Source: Enterovibrio qingdaonensis (GTDB lineage Bacteria; Pseudomonadota; Gammaproteobacteria; Enterobacterales; Vibrionaceae). From it: DNA of 64,000 nucleotides. Each line of letters starts with the position of its first letter. Within the stretch, counting starts at the first letter, position 1. Made by a program: the position numbers and the translations under genes. Positions 37,468-45,624 of the stretch are shown here, one piece after another. Location: contig NZ_JAJUBB010000004.1 in assembly GCF_028683135.1 (NCBI RefSeq), positions 248,001 through 312,000 of the forward strand. The letters run 5' to 3'. Under the pieces are notes generated by a model, which worked only from the letters and a program-made list of their open reading frames with translations, was not told the origin of the DNA and made no database searches.

Positions 37468-37479
37468 ATGATCAAGGAG
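37468..37479 (+). repeat. RctB 12-mer iteron
   Basis: ATGATCAAGGAG preceded by GGAAAG, immediately before a 10-bp hairpin (37483-37512). Confidence 0.72.
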
Positions 37480-37482
37480 AAT

Positions 37483-37512
37483 AACTAACATTTACGCCCC
37501 CGAATGTTAGTT
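37483..37512. other. Perfect 10-bp hairpin in the ori2 regulatory region
   Basis: AACTAACATT / AATGTTAGTT with a 10-base C-rich loop (TACGCCCCCG). It has no T-run, so it is not a clear terminator. It lies between an iteron and the 34-bp palindrome. Confidence 0.6.
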
Positions 37513-37520
37513 TACATGAC

Positions 37521-37556
37521 CATCTTGATCATGCTTTCGAAAGCATGATCAAGATA
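37521..37556. repeat. 34-bp perfect palindrome made of two head-to-head RctB iterons
   Basis: Positions 37522-37555 are a perfect palindrome centred on TTCGAA. It contains two 12-mers in opposite directions (CATCTTGATCAT at 37521 and ATGATCAAGATA at 37545), joined by GCTTTCGAAAGC. It is about 130 bp from the parS2 site before parA2. Confidence 0.9.
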
Positions 37557-37621
37557 GAGCTTTTTAGCTAGAGAGTTGTTTTCTTGTCGCAATTTGAAAA
37601 ACTTGAAATTGAATGGCGTAG

Positions 37622-37660
37622 CACCGTAATTTAGCCGGACTTTTATAGCGTTCCGGTGAA
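37622..37660 (+). repeat. 39-mer-like RctB site A
   Basis: CCGTAATT at 37624-37631, a 19-base spacer and TTCCGGTGAA at 37651-37660. The word CGTTCCGGTGAAAACG overlapping its end recurs, inverted, at 61104-61119 in the distal cluster. Confidence 0.75.
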
Positions 37661-37687
37661 AACGATGAATTTGTCAGTTATTTTGCA

Positions 37688-37702
37688 GTTTACATTGTAA
37701 AG
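37688..37702. promoter_or_regulatory. parS2 partition site 3, upstream of parA2
   Basis: GTTTACATTGTAAAG matches NTTTACANTGTAAAN. It lies about 190 bp upstream of parA2, where it could serve both segregation and feedback on the parAB2 promoter. Confidence 0.92.
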
Positions 37703-37894
37703 AGGTGACGCTGTAACACTTTAAATCTGAGTTTTTTCACACGCAATGATAGACAAATTTAACTGATTCATTTTTATGAATTTGTCATAAAGTGACCGCC
37801 ATCTTAAATAATGAGTCGTACGTTCAGCGTTTTATTGCGCGATGGGTAAAATGCTGTACAATTCGTTTAATTCTCTTTTATGGCGAAAAGAAAA

Positions 37895-39103
37895 ATGAAT
37901 AGGGAAAAGACGATAGAAAACCTGCTAACAATAGCAGAGCAAACAAAACAGGTTCAGGCTGATCGTATCGAAATAGTCATGGAAGAGCGTCATGACCAGC
38001 TCTTTCCTCCTATGTCTAAGGCCCTGATGGAAACGCGTTCTGGGTTAACGCGTCGCAAGCTTGATGAAGCCATTACTCGAATGGAAGAGGCTGGCCACCA
38101 GTTCACCAAGAACAATGCAAACCATTACTCGATCACGCTAGATGAAGCGCACCAAATTATGGAAGCGGCAAAGATGCCGGCATTCCATGAAGGAAAAGGT
38201 GCGGGCTATAAGCCTTGGGTGATCAATATTCAGAACCAAAAGGGTGGAACAGGAAAGTCGATGAGTGCGGTGCATCTTGCTGCATGCATGGCACTGAATT
38301 TGGAAAAACGTTACCGTATCTGTTTGATTGACCTTGATCCACAAGGCTCTTTGCGTCTTTTCCTAAACCCACAAATTAGCGTTACCGAGCAAGAGGGTAT
38401 TTACTCTGCTGTTGACGTCATGTTGGAAAACACCCCGCAGGAAGCAGATAAAGACTTCATGATGAAGAATGTTCTGTTGCCAACGCAATATCCGAATTTG
38501 AAAACTATCGCGGCGTTCCCTGAAGATGCGATGTTTAATGCGGAAGCGTGGCAAAACCTCGCGACAAATGGTTCATTGGATATCGTTCAATTGCTGCAAG
38601 AGAAAGTCATTGATGTGATTGCTGATGAGTTTGACATCATCATGATCGACACCGGCCCACACATTGATCCATTGGTGTGGAATGCAATGTATGCCTCGAA
38701 TGCGCTTTTGATCCCGTGTGCTGCGAAGCGACTAGACTGGGCGTCAACCGTAAACTTCTTCCAGCATCTTCCTACGGTCTACGAAATGTTCCCTGAGAAC
38801 TGGCCTGGGCTTGAATTTGTCCGACTGGTGCCAACCATGTTTGAGGACGATAATAAGAAGCAGGTTTCTGTATTAACTGAAATGAATTACCTGTTGGGTG
38901 ATCAGGTTATGATGGCCACAATCCCACGTAGCCGTGCTTTCGAAACGTGTGCGGATACATACAGTACCGTGTTTGACCTGACATCACAGGACTTTGAAGG
39001 CGGTAAAAAGACACTTTCAACGGCGCAAGAAGCCGTTCATCGTGCAGGCTTGGAGCTAGAACGTGTGCTTCACAGTCATTGGTCGCAGCGCAATCAGGAG
39101 TGA
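37895..39103 (+). CDS. parA2: Chromosome II partition ATPase ParA2
   Basis: About 402 residues starting MNREKTIENL, like V. cholerae ParA2 (MKREQTIENL); the ATG at 37880 adds five residues and has no ribosome-binding site. An N-terminal P1-ParA-like DNA-binding region (LTRRKLDEAITRMEEAGHQF, KNNANHYS) precedes the deviant Walker A QNQKGGTGKS, DLDPQGSLRLFLNP and IIMIDTGPHIDPL. The long N-terminal domain groups it with plasmid type Ia ParA. It moves ori2 by ATP-dependent DNA filament or gradient formation with ParB2. It lies three bases upstream of parB2. Confidence 0.95.
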   Translation: MNREKTIENLLTIAEQTKQVQADRIEIVMEERHDQLFPPMSKALMETRSGLTRRKLDEAITRMEEAGHQFTKNNANHYSITLDEAHQIMEAAKMPAFHEGKGAGYKPWVINIQNQKGGTGKSMSAVHLAACMALNLEKRYRICLIDLDPQGSLRLFLNPQISVTEQEGIYSAVDVMLENTPQEADKDFMMKNVLLPTQYPNLKTIAAFPEDAMFNAEAWQNLATNGSLDIVQLLQEKVIDVIADEFDIIMIDTGPHIDPLVWNAMYASNALLIPCAAKRLDWASTVNFFQHLPTVYEMFPENWPGLEFVRLVPTMFEDDNKKQVSVLTEMNYLLGDQVMMATIPRSRAFETCADTYSTVFDLTSQDFEGGKKTLSTAQEAVHRAGLELERVLHSHWSQRNQE

Positions 39104-39106
39104 TAA

Positions 39107-40075
39107 ATGGCTATCAAAACATCAGAATTAAACGCTCGATTGTTTGGCAAAGTCGATAAACGCCGAGCGACAACAGCACAGGAAGCACAAAAGGCCGCTT
39201 CAGATAAAGCCGCGGTAATCGAACTGTCTATCGCGGGTGAGTCTACCGCAGAGTTTGAGCTCGTTAAAATTCCTGCGGCGGATGTGGCTAAGCGCACGTC
39301 TGTTTTCGCCGAAAATGCTCGTGAACAGTCTTTTCTAAACAAGTTAGCTCTGTCAGATATCCTTGTGACACTGAAAGAGCGAGGACAGCAATACCCAGCG
39401 GTAGGTCGCTGGTTAGAAGGCGATAAAATCGAAGTACTTGACGGTAGTCGTCGCCGAATGTCCTGTATTCTTGCTGAGCAAGATTTCCTGGTTTATGTAG
39501 CAAAAGACATTAATAGCAAGCATGCGAAATTCTTGTCTGATGTAGCAAACGCGCACAAACCACTGTCTTTGTTCGAACGTGGCAAAGAAATGCAGGCGAT
39601 GTTGGAACGTGGTGATGTTGCTGATCAAAAAGAACTGGCAAAGGTGTGTCAGTGTAGCGAAGCTCTGGTGAGTGGTGCCCTTAAGGCCGCAGCATTGCCA
39701 TTACTATTGTTGCAAGCTTACCCAAGTGTTGGCGAGCTAGGCCGTCCTACCATCGTGAAACTACATAAGTTGTATTTCGCCATGGATGAAGCGCAGCAAA
39801 ACGAGCTTCTAGATAAGCTAAATAACCAACCTGTATGGCAGTCTGTTGATGCAGTGGGTGTTAGTCGAATTACTCGAGAAGTTTCATTGATCCTCGAGCA
39901 ATGGTGCGAAGCACTCAAACCGACGAGCAGACAGCAAGAAGCACCTTCGGTCGACCTTGTGAAGGGCCGGGCGAGCTACAGGCGCAAAGGCGATGGCCTT
40001 GCCATCAACCTTAAAAAGCTAAACGCGGATGATACACAAGCGATTCTTGATTTTATTCAACAGCGCTTGGGATAG
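39107..40075 (+). CDS. parB2: Chromosome II partition protein ParB2
   Basis: 322 residues. N-terminal region with ParA-contacting character, a ParB/sulfiredoxin-like segment with VLDGSRRRMSCILAE (the GxxRR CTP-binding block), a helix-turn-helix (DQKELAKVCQCSEALVSGAL) and a C-terminal dimer domain. It binds the five parS2 sites in this window. It is in an operon with parA2, followed by a terminator. Confidence 0.95.
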   Translation: MAIKTSELNARLFGKVDKRRATTAQEAQKAASDKAAVIELSIAGESTAEFELVKIPAADVAKRTSVFAENAREQSFLNKLALSDILVTLKERGQQYPAVGRWLEGDKIEVLDGSRRRMSCILAEQDFLVYVAKDINSKHAKFLSDVANAHKPLSLFERGKEMQAMLERGDVADQKELAKVCQCSEALVSGALKAAALPLLLLQAYPSVGELGRPTIVKLHKLYFAMDEAQQNELLDKLNNQPVWQSVDAVGVSRITREVSLILEQWCEALKPTSRQQEAPSVDLVKGRASYRRKGDGLAINLKKLNADDTQAILDFIQQRLG

Positions 40076-40098
40076 ATGTCCCATTTGATATCGATAAT

Positions 40099-40129
40099 AA
40101 ACGTGTCCTCAGGGGCACGTTTTTTTTTG
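40099..40129 (+). terminator. Intrinsic terminator of parAB2
   Basis: Stem AACGTGTCC / GGGGCACGTT with loop TCA and one mismatch, followed by nine T, 25 bases after the parB2 stop. Confidence 0.85.
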
Positions 40130-40229
40130 TATCCATATTGATTACGGTATGATTAACACTTCGTACTTATTTGAATTCTTGAGCTGAACACCTTGTTCTG
40201 GGACTTTTCTTTACCACATTTGGTCAAGT

Positions 40230-42314
40230 ATGGAAGGTCAGGTGCAACGAGTGTTTGCTCGAATTAAACCGATTGAAGATACCGTGATTACAGAATATGT
40301 GTCGGCTTTACTCGCTCTGAAAATGTCAGCGACGAACAACAACATGCGTTTTCCCGTTTTTGTAAAAGGGGACAACGACTTTATTGTGCTGATGCTTGAT
40401 GCATTACCTGATGTGACTCTGGTGAGTGATGATTGGCAAGAACGCTCGGCGTTGCCATGGTCCAAAGCTAAACAATTTCTCGGGCAAGAAACGGGTTCGC
40501 TTGTTCTCGATATTCGTCAATCAATCGACGTCGATAAAGTGTGTGCAATCAGCGGATGCGTGAAAGGCGGTGAATTGCTTATATTCTTGGTAAGCACTGA
40601 AAACTCGCCTTTTATGACGCGTTTTTCGCGTTTCTATTCGCATGCAAATGCGGCACTGCTTTCACAAACCCAGGGTGTTCATCTTCCAACGCTCACTTCG
40701 GACCAATTTGAGTCAGCACACTTTGTTGATGGCGTAACAGAAGATCAACGCATAGCAATAGATGGGATTAACAAGGTGCTAAATGGGCACAGGAGACGTC
40801 CCCTGTTGTTAGTCGCTGATCGGGGGAGGGGAAAATCCTCGGCACTTGGAATCGCGGCGGGACAAATTATTGCTTCGAGCAACAAGCGCATTGTCGTCAC
40901 ATCGCCTTCAATCTCAAACATCGAAACCTTGTTTAAGCATGCAATTATCGATACGAGCGTTCAACGTAGAGGGAAATACACTCTGCAGTCCTCATCAGGC
41001 GGAACGGTTACGTTTGTTGCTCCTGACGCGCTACTCAGAGAGTCCCCTGATTGCGATATTTTGTTTGTTGATGAAGCAGCGGCGATCCCAATGCCAATGC
41101 TAGAACGTATGCTAGATAACTACAGCCGCATTGTTTTTTCATCAACCGAGCACGGCTACGAAGGAACAGGTCGCGCGTTTAGTTCACGCTTTAGGCATAT
41201 GCTTTCTGACAACGCTAAGGGCTGGAAGGAATGTCGACTTGTGATGCCTGTACGCTGGGCGATAAACGACCCGTTGGAAGCCTGGCTGTTTGATGCATTT
41301 CTCTTTGATGCAGAACCCGAGTTACCGCCTGATAGTGGCGTGCTCACGGTGCGAGTTATAACAAAGAACCAATTGGTTGAAGATGAAAGCCTCCTACGCC
41401 AGTTGTTCTCTCTTTTAGTGACCGCACACTATCAAACGTCACCCAACGATTTGGTCCAATTACTCAACTCTGAACATCAACTCATTGTTGGCGCGTTTAA
41501 AGGTAACGTACTCGTTGGTGCTGTTTTAGGGATGAAAGAAGGGGAATTTGACCCTGAATTAGCCACCGCTGTGGTGCTTGGAAAGCGTCGTATTAAAGGC
41601 CACCTGTTGGCGCAAAGTTTAGCGTCACATTCCGGTATTGAGGCACCTCTTACACAGCCTCTGTTACGTGTTGTTCGCATCGCTGTTCATCCTAGTATTC
41701 GTCGCCAAGGCGTTGGACAAACGCTTATCGCTTCATTAGAGCAACGGGCAATTGAATCGGGTATCAGTGTCATCGGTACGAGTTTCGGTTGTACATTGTC
41801 TTTGCTTTCTTTTTGGTCGAGCCTTTCTTATCAATCTGTTCGCTTGGGTGTGCAAAGGGATGCGGCTAGCGGTGCTTACTCATTACAAATGATCAAGTCT
41901 CTTGCTCATAAGCAAGCTTGGATTCCACAACTTTTTGAACTGTTATCTTCCAATTTTCTGCACCAGTTATCTGAACAGTATCGCGATATGGATACAATGT
42001 TACTCAATCAGCTTGTCTCCAAAATTTCCAAAGCGACACCACCTTCAAAACTGGCAATGGACCAAGTCAGATTGTTCGCGGCAGGTGCGCTTGGGTTTGA
42101 TCTTGTTGTAGGTAGTCTTTGGCAATGGTTTATTCATTGGCTTGAAAAGAATTCGAATCACAATGAAATACACAGTCAGTGCTGTCTGCTTCTTTCAGCT
42201 AAGTTGTTGCAACGTCATGGCTGGGAAACGGTGGCAAGACAACATGGTTTTAATGGCCGAAAAGACGCTGAGAATGCGATGCGACAGTGGATCGCGACAG
42301 TAATAAAGGACTAA
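40230..42314 (+). CDS. tmcA: tRNA(Met) cytidine acetyltransferase TmcA
   Basis: 694 residues, normal length. Domain order: an N-terminal DUF1726-like part, RecD-type helicase domain with P-loop DRGRGKSSALG at about 196-206 and VDEAAAIPMPML, GNAT domain with RVVRIAVHPSIRRQGVGQTL split into RVVRIAVHP and RRQGVGQTL, and a C-terminal tRNA-binding tail. It acetylates N4 of the wobble C34 of elongator tRNA-Met using acetyl-CoA and ATP/GTP. The PHP phosphatase gene begins seven bases after it. The start has no clear ribosome-binding site. Confidence 0.93.
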   Translation: MEGQVQRVFARIKPIEDTVITEYVSALLALKMSATNNNMRFPVFVKGDNDFIVLMLDALPDVTLVSDDWQERSALPWSKAKQFLGQETGSLVLDIRQSIDVDKVCAISGCVKGGELLIFLVSTENSPFMTRFSRFYSHANAALLSQTQGVHLPTLTSDQFESAHFVDGVTEDQRIAIDGINKVLNGHRRRPLLLVADRGRGKSSALGIAAGQIIASSNKRIVVTSPSISNIETLFKHAIIDTSVQRRGKYTLQSSSGGTVTFVAPDALLRESPDCDILFVDEAAAIPMPMLERMLDNYSRIVFSSTEHGYEGTGRAFSSRFRHMLSDNAKGWKECRLVMPVRWAINDPLEAWLFDAFLFDAEPELPPDSGVLTVRVITKNQLVEDESLLRQLFSLLVTAHYQTSPNDLVQLLNSEHQLIVGAFKGNVLVGAVLGMKEGEFDPELATAVVLGKRRIKGHLLAQSLASHSGIEAPLTQPLLRVVRIAVHPSIRRQGVGQTLIASLEQRAIESGISVIGTSFGCTLSLLSFWSSLSYQSVRLGVQRDAASGAYSLQMIKSLAHKQAWIPQLFELLSSNFLHQLSEQYRDMDTMLLNQLVSKISKATPPSKLAMDQVRLFAAGALGFDLVVGSLWQWFIHWLEKNSNHNEIHSQCCLLLSAKLLQRHGWETVARQHGFNGRKDAENAMRQWIATVIKD

Positions 42315-42321
42315 GGAATTT

Positions 42322-43068
42322 ATGCAAATTATCGCGGACACGCACACGCACACCATTTCAAGTGGTCATGCTTATAGCACAGTCACTGAGAATGCGAAGG
42401 CGGCAAAAGAAGCCGGTTTGACATACATGTGTGTCACAGACCATGCGTCGACCATGCCGGGCTCTCCTCATCACTGGCACTTTGTCAATCAAAGGGTGAT
42501 TCCAGACGTGCTTGAGGGGGTACGTATTTGTCGGGGTGTTGAGGCCAATATAATGGATGAAGCGGGAAATCTTGATATGCCGCTGTACGTCTATTTGCAT
42601 TTAGATTGGGTTAATGCCAGCCTGCATGAACCTGTCTTCCGCCCTGATTCTGAATCGGTTCATACTACAGCCATCGTCAATACCATTCGCAATGGAATTG
42701 CAGACGCAATTGGGCATCCGGGCAATCCTTCTTTCCCGATAGATATTGAAGTCGTCGTGAAGGCTGCAGCAAAGCAGGGTATTGCATTAGAGCTAAACAA
42801 CTCTTCCTTTAATGGCTCACGTGCGGGTAGCGAGTCAATTTGTGGTGAGATAGCCTTGCTAGCAAAGCAATACGGCGCATTGATTACGACCGGGTCTGAT
42901 GCACATTTCGCGAATGACATTGGTCGGTTTGACAGCGTGCGCGCTCTCATCAAAAAAGTGGGCTTGTCTCCTGATCAAATTATTACCAGTAACGAAGGCT
43001 TGTTTTTGGAATATGTTCAGAAGCGACAAAACCAACGGCAGGAAATAATAAAGAGCCTTATGGATTAG
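42322..43068 (+). CDS. ycdX: PHP-domain phosphatase, YcdX family
   Basis: 248 residues. Metal ligands are visible in the PHP motifs DTHTHTISSGHAYST (HxH near residue 7-9), TDHAS, EANIMDEAGNLD, GHPGNP and the late TGSDAHFANDIG. This matches E. coli YcdX, a trinuclear-zinc phosphatase. AAGGAATTT precedes the ATG. It is in a probable operon with tmcA. Confidence 0.88.
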   Translation: MQIIADTHTHTISSGHAYSTVTENAKAAKEAGLTYMCVTDHASTMPGSPHHWHFVNQRVIPDVLEGVRICRGVEANIMDEAGNLDMPLYVYLHLDWVNASLHEPVFRPDSESVHTTAIVNTIRNGIADAIGHPGNPSFPIDIEVVVKAAAKQGIALELNNSSFNGSRAGSESICGEIALLAKQYGALITTGSDAHFANDIGRFDSVRALIKKVGLSPDQIITSNEGLFLEYVQKRQNQRQEIIKSLMD

Positions 43069-43075
43069 TGGGTCA

Positions 43076-43090
43076 ATTTACACTGTAAAC
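43076..43090. promoter_or_regulatory. parS2 partition site 4
   Basis: ATTTACACTGTAAAC matches NTTTACANTGTAAAN, eight bases after the PHP phosphatase stop. Confidence 0.9.
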
Positions 43091-43204
43091 AGCCATTGGT
43101 TTCTAAGTCAGCATCTAAGTTTCAATACAATTGCTGTAATAAATTCCTCATATACTAGTAGGGTTGCTGCTTTGACAGCTGTAAAGCGAACCAAAGGAGG
43201 CAGT

Positions 43205-43600
43205 ATGGCTGGGAATACTGAGAATATCGATAACGGCGTTTTAGCGCATAAAAATCATCACCCTGAAAGTAAACGCTTTCAAGAACGCCTCACGGTAGGG
43301 CATTCGGGACTTCACGCAAGGATTCATCAGACGTCTTATGTTTATCCTGCAGAGTTTGATGAAGAAGACTTTGGCTTGCGCGTTTGCATAAGAGACGTAA
43401 GCAGAAGCGGCTTAGGGCTAACCACGTCTTACGAGTTGGAGCTGGACTCGACATGTTTAATTCAGATAACAGGGATGGCACCACTTAAAGGCTCTTTAAT
43501 TTACCAACGCGCATCTCAAGATGGCGAGTTCAGATACGGATTATGTTTGGATGAATGGTTGTCAGAAGAGATTCACCAAAACCTTTCATTGTTCCGCTAA
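43205..43600 (+). CDS. PilZ-domain-like protein
   Basis: 131 residues from the ATG at 43205, which has AAAGGAGG nine bases before it. The IRDVSRSGLGL block matches the D-x-S-x-x-G half of the c-di-GMP-binding PilZ motif. An RFQER (RxxxR) lies about 45 residues earlier, a longer gap than usual, so ligand binding is uncertain. It may be a c-di-GMP effector or a degenerate PilZ protein. C-di-GMP signalling is also used by LapD a few kb away. Confidence 0.65.
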   Translation: MAGNTENIDNGVLAHKNHHPESKRFQERLTVGHSGLHARIHQTSYVYPAEFDEEDFGLRVCIRDVSRSGLGLTTSYELELDSTCLIQITGMAPLKGSLIYQRASQDGEFRYGLCLDEWLSEEIHQNLSLFR

Positions 43601-43891
43601 ATCTTTATGGCCTGAGCTTTCTAACTCTATGATTTGAAATAGCAACAGGCCTGTCTTAAACGCAATCTGTCCATTAGTTCCTAATTATCCGTCCGAGAAG
43701 GCGGCAGATTGGGTAAAACTCTCTATAATTCATTTATATGACACTTGCGCCATAATTAAGTCACCAATCAATAATTAAATGAGATCTAATTCTAACTTGG
43801 GCCTAGTGGTGTTTAGTCTGAGTATGTCATCTGGGTAGAATGCGAGTGTGATGTTAGTTCGTAATTTTAATGTTCTATTTTAGGGGATTAC
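43601..43891. other. Intergenic region with no recognised gene
   Basis: About 290 bases, AT-rich around 43725-43800, presumably with the promoter of the FapA-family gene. I see no terminator or RNA structure. Confidence 0.4.
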
Positions 43892-45553
43892 ATGCTGCAA
43901 CAGCTTTTGCGGCTTTCAAACGATGGTCGCAGGGTATACATGTCGGTGGTACCAAAGGCAGACGAAAACGCGCCCCATGTTCAGAAAAAACATATCGTCG
44001 AATGGCTGACGAAGCATAACGTCGCCAATTTTTTCCGTTTTGAAGAAACCATCGAAAACGTACTCGTTAAAATTAATGCGTCAAATGATGATTGGAAAGG
44101 TGAGCCCGACGACGTAGTCGTCGCAGAGCGTCGAGACGCATTAGTCAGTGCACGCCTCGACGAGCAGAAAATGACTGCCTTTTTGCGTGTGGATGGCGCA
44201 TGCGGCGGTAATCCAATAAAAGGGAACGATCTCTTAGGGGCATTGAAAAAATCGCAGATTGTACGCGGCGTAAAAAAGCAAACACTCCAAAAGCTCCTCA
44301 CTGCATCATCCCGCTTAAAGCCGGGTGAATATTTAGAAGTCCCTATCGCCGCGGGTAAATGGCCTGTTTCGGGCGATGACTCCAAAATTGCCTATCTTGT
44401 TCAAGACAGTAAAACGCGGGTATTGCGTCCTCAAGAAAGAGAGGACGGTACGGTTGACATGCGTGACCTTGGCAAGATGATCACGGTTCAAGAAGGTCAA
44501 CCTCTTGCTAAGCGAATCCCGCCTACGAAAGGAATCGAAGGCTTTAAAGTCACGGGAGAGATAATCACAACACCACCGGGCAAAGACGTTCCATTACGTC
44601 TGTTCCCTGGAAGTGCGTTCAGCTCGAATGATGAAAACGTCATTATTGCGCTGACATCGGGTATGCCAATACTGCACCCCGACGGTGTTGAGGTCGACAA
44701 TGCGCTTTGTATGAAAGCCGTCACTGTCGCAACAGGGCACGTTAACTTTGAAGGCAGCGTCGTCATTAATGGTGATGTAGCGGCGGGTATGAAAGTTCAG
44801 GCGACAGGCTCCATCACCGTGGGCGGGGTTGTTGAATCGGCCGTGCTCGAAGCGGGGGGCGACATCGTTATTCATAACGGTATCCTTGGGCGACAAGTGC
44901 AGTCTGATCAGGAGATAAACACCCAGATTCGAGCTAAGGGCTCTGTGATAGCTAAGTTTGCTCAGTATGCAAAGATTGTTGCAGATGGCGACATTGCGAT
45001 TAGTCAGCATGCGATGCACTGCTATACACAGACTGGCAGCGACCTGATTATCTGTGATCAATCAAAACGAAGCGGCACCCTGACCGGCGGTAATCACATT
45101 GCGCGATGTGGGATCCAAGTGGTTAATCTTGGGGCTGCATCCGGTGTTCATACGCGTATCGCTGCATTTACTGGCTTAAGTGAAATTATCGACAAGACCT
45201 TGGGTATCACCAAGGAGCTTGAGCATGAACACGAGCAGTTAATGAAGGTCAAAGATGCTGAGATGAAACTGCTTCAGCAACCTGCCAATAAGCGCCCAGA
45301 CGAACTGATTGAACGTTTGGCGTGGACGAAAACCCATCATTTTGAGCGTATCGCCGCACTAAAAGCAAAAATGGACTCAAGCTCCTCAGAGCTGAGTTCA
45401 TTGTATAGAAGCCATTGTATTGAAGTGTTCAAAGGGTGTTTCGGTGGTGTGCATTGCCAAATCGGTGATACTCAACTGGCCGTTAACAACGAATATGGCC
45501 CCTGTAAATTTGTGACGAATGGAAAAGAAATCCAAATTGAAAAGCTGAAATAG
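43892..45553 (+). CDS. FapA-family polymer-forming protein (DUF342)
   Basis: 553 residues. The centre (about 170-400) has Gly-rich beta-helix repeats such as GHVNFEGSVVINGDVAAG, AGGDIVIHNGILG and ADGDIAISQHAMH, with AKGSV between. The IPPTKGIEGFKVTGE block precedes them, as is common in FapA. The C-terminal part has a coiled coil (KELEHEHEQLMKVKDAEMKL). The N-terminal 150 residues are FapN-like. Function is poorly known; a scaffold role, sometimes polar or flagellar, is reported for the family. AGGGGATTAC precedes the ATG. Confidence 0.8.
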   Translation: MLQQLLRLSNDGRRVYMSVVPKADENAPHVQKKHIVEWLTKHNVANFFRFEETIENVLVKINASNDDWKGEPDDVVVAERRDALVSARLDEQKMTAFLRVDGACGGNPIKGNDLLGALKKSQIVRGVKKQTLQKLLTASSRLKPGEYLEVPIAAGKWPVSGDDSKIAYLVQDSKTRVLRPQEREDGTVDMRDLGKMITVQEGQPLAKRIPPTKGIEGFKVTGEIITTPPGKDVPLRLFPGSAFSSNDENVIIALTSGMPILHPDGVEVDNALCMKAVTVATGHVNFEGSVVINGDVAAGMKVQATGSITVGGVVESAVLEAGGDIVIHNGILGRQVQSDQEINTQIRAKGSVIAKFAQYAKIVADGDIAISQHAMHCYTQTGSDLIICDQSKRSGTLTGGNHIARCGIQVVNLGAASGVHTRIAAFTGLSEIIDKTLGITKELEHEHEQLMKVKDAEMKLLQQPANKRPDELIERLAWTKTHHFERIAALKAKMDSSSSELSSLYRSHCIEVFKGCFGGVHCQIGDTQLAVNNEYGPCKFVTNGKEIQIEKLK

Positions 45554-45560
45554 ACGAAGT

Positions 45561-45575
45561 GTTTACAGTGTAAAT
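45561..45575. promoter_or_regulatory. parS2 partition site 5
   Basis: GTTTACAGTGTAAAT matches NTTTACANTGTAAAN, between the FapA-family stop and its terminator. Confidence 0.9.
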
Positions 45576-45581
45576 GACGAT

Positions 45582-45612
45582 AAAAAGCAGGCTAATCCGC
45601 CTGCTTTTTTTG
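45582..45612. terminator. Bidirectional intrinsic terminator
   Basis: Stem AAAAGCAGGC / GCCTGCTTTT with loop TAATCC, between the convergent FapA-family and lapB genes. Confidence 0.88.
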
Positions 45613-45624
45613 GTTTGTCTTTGA

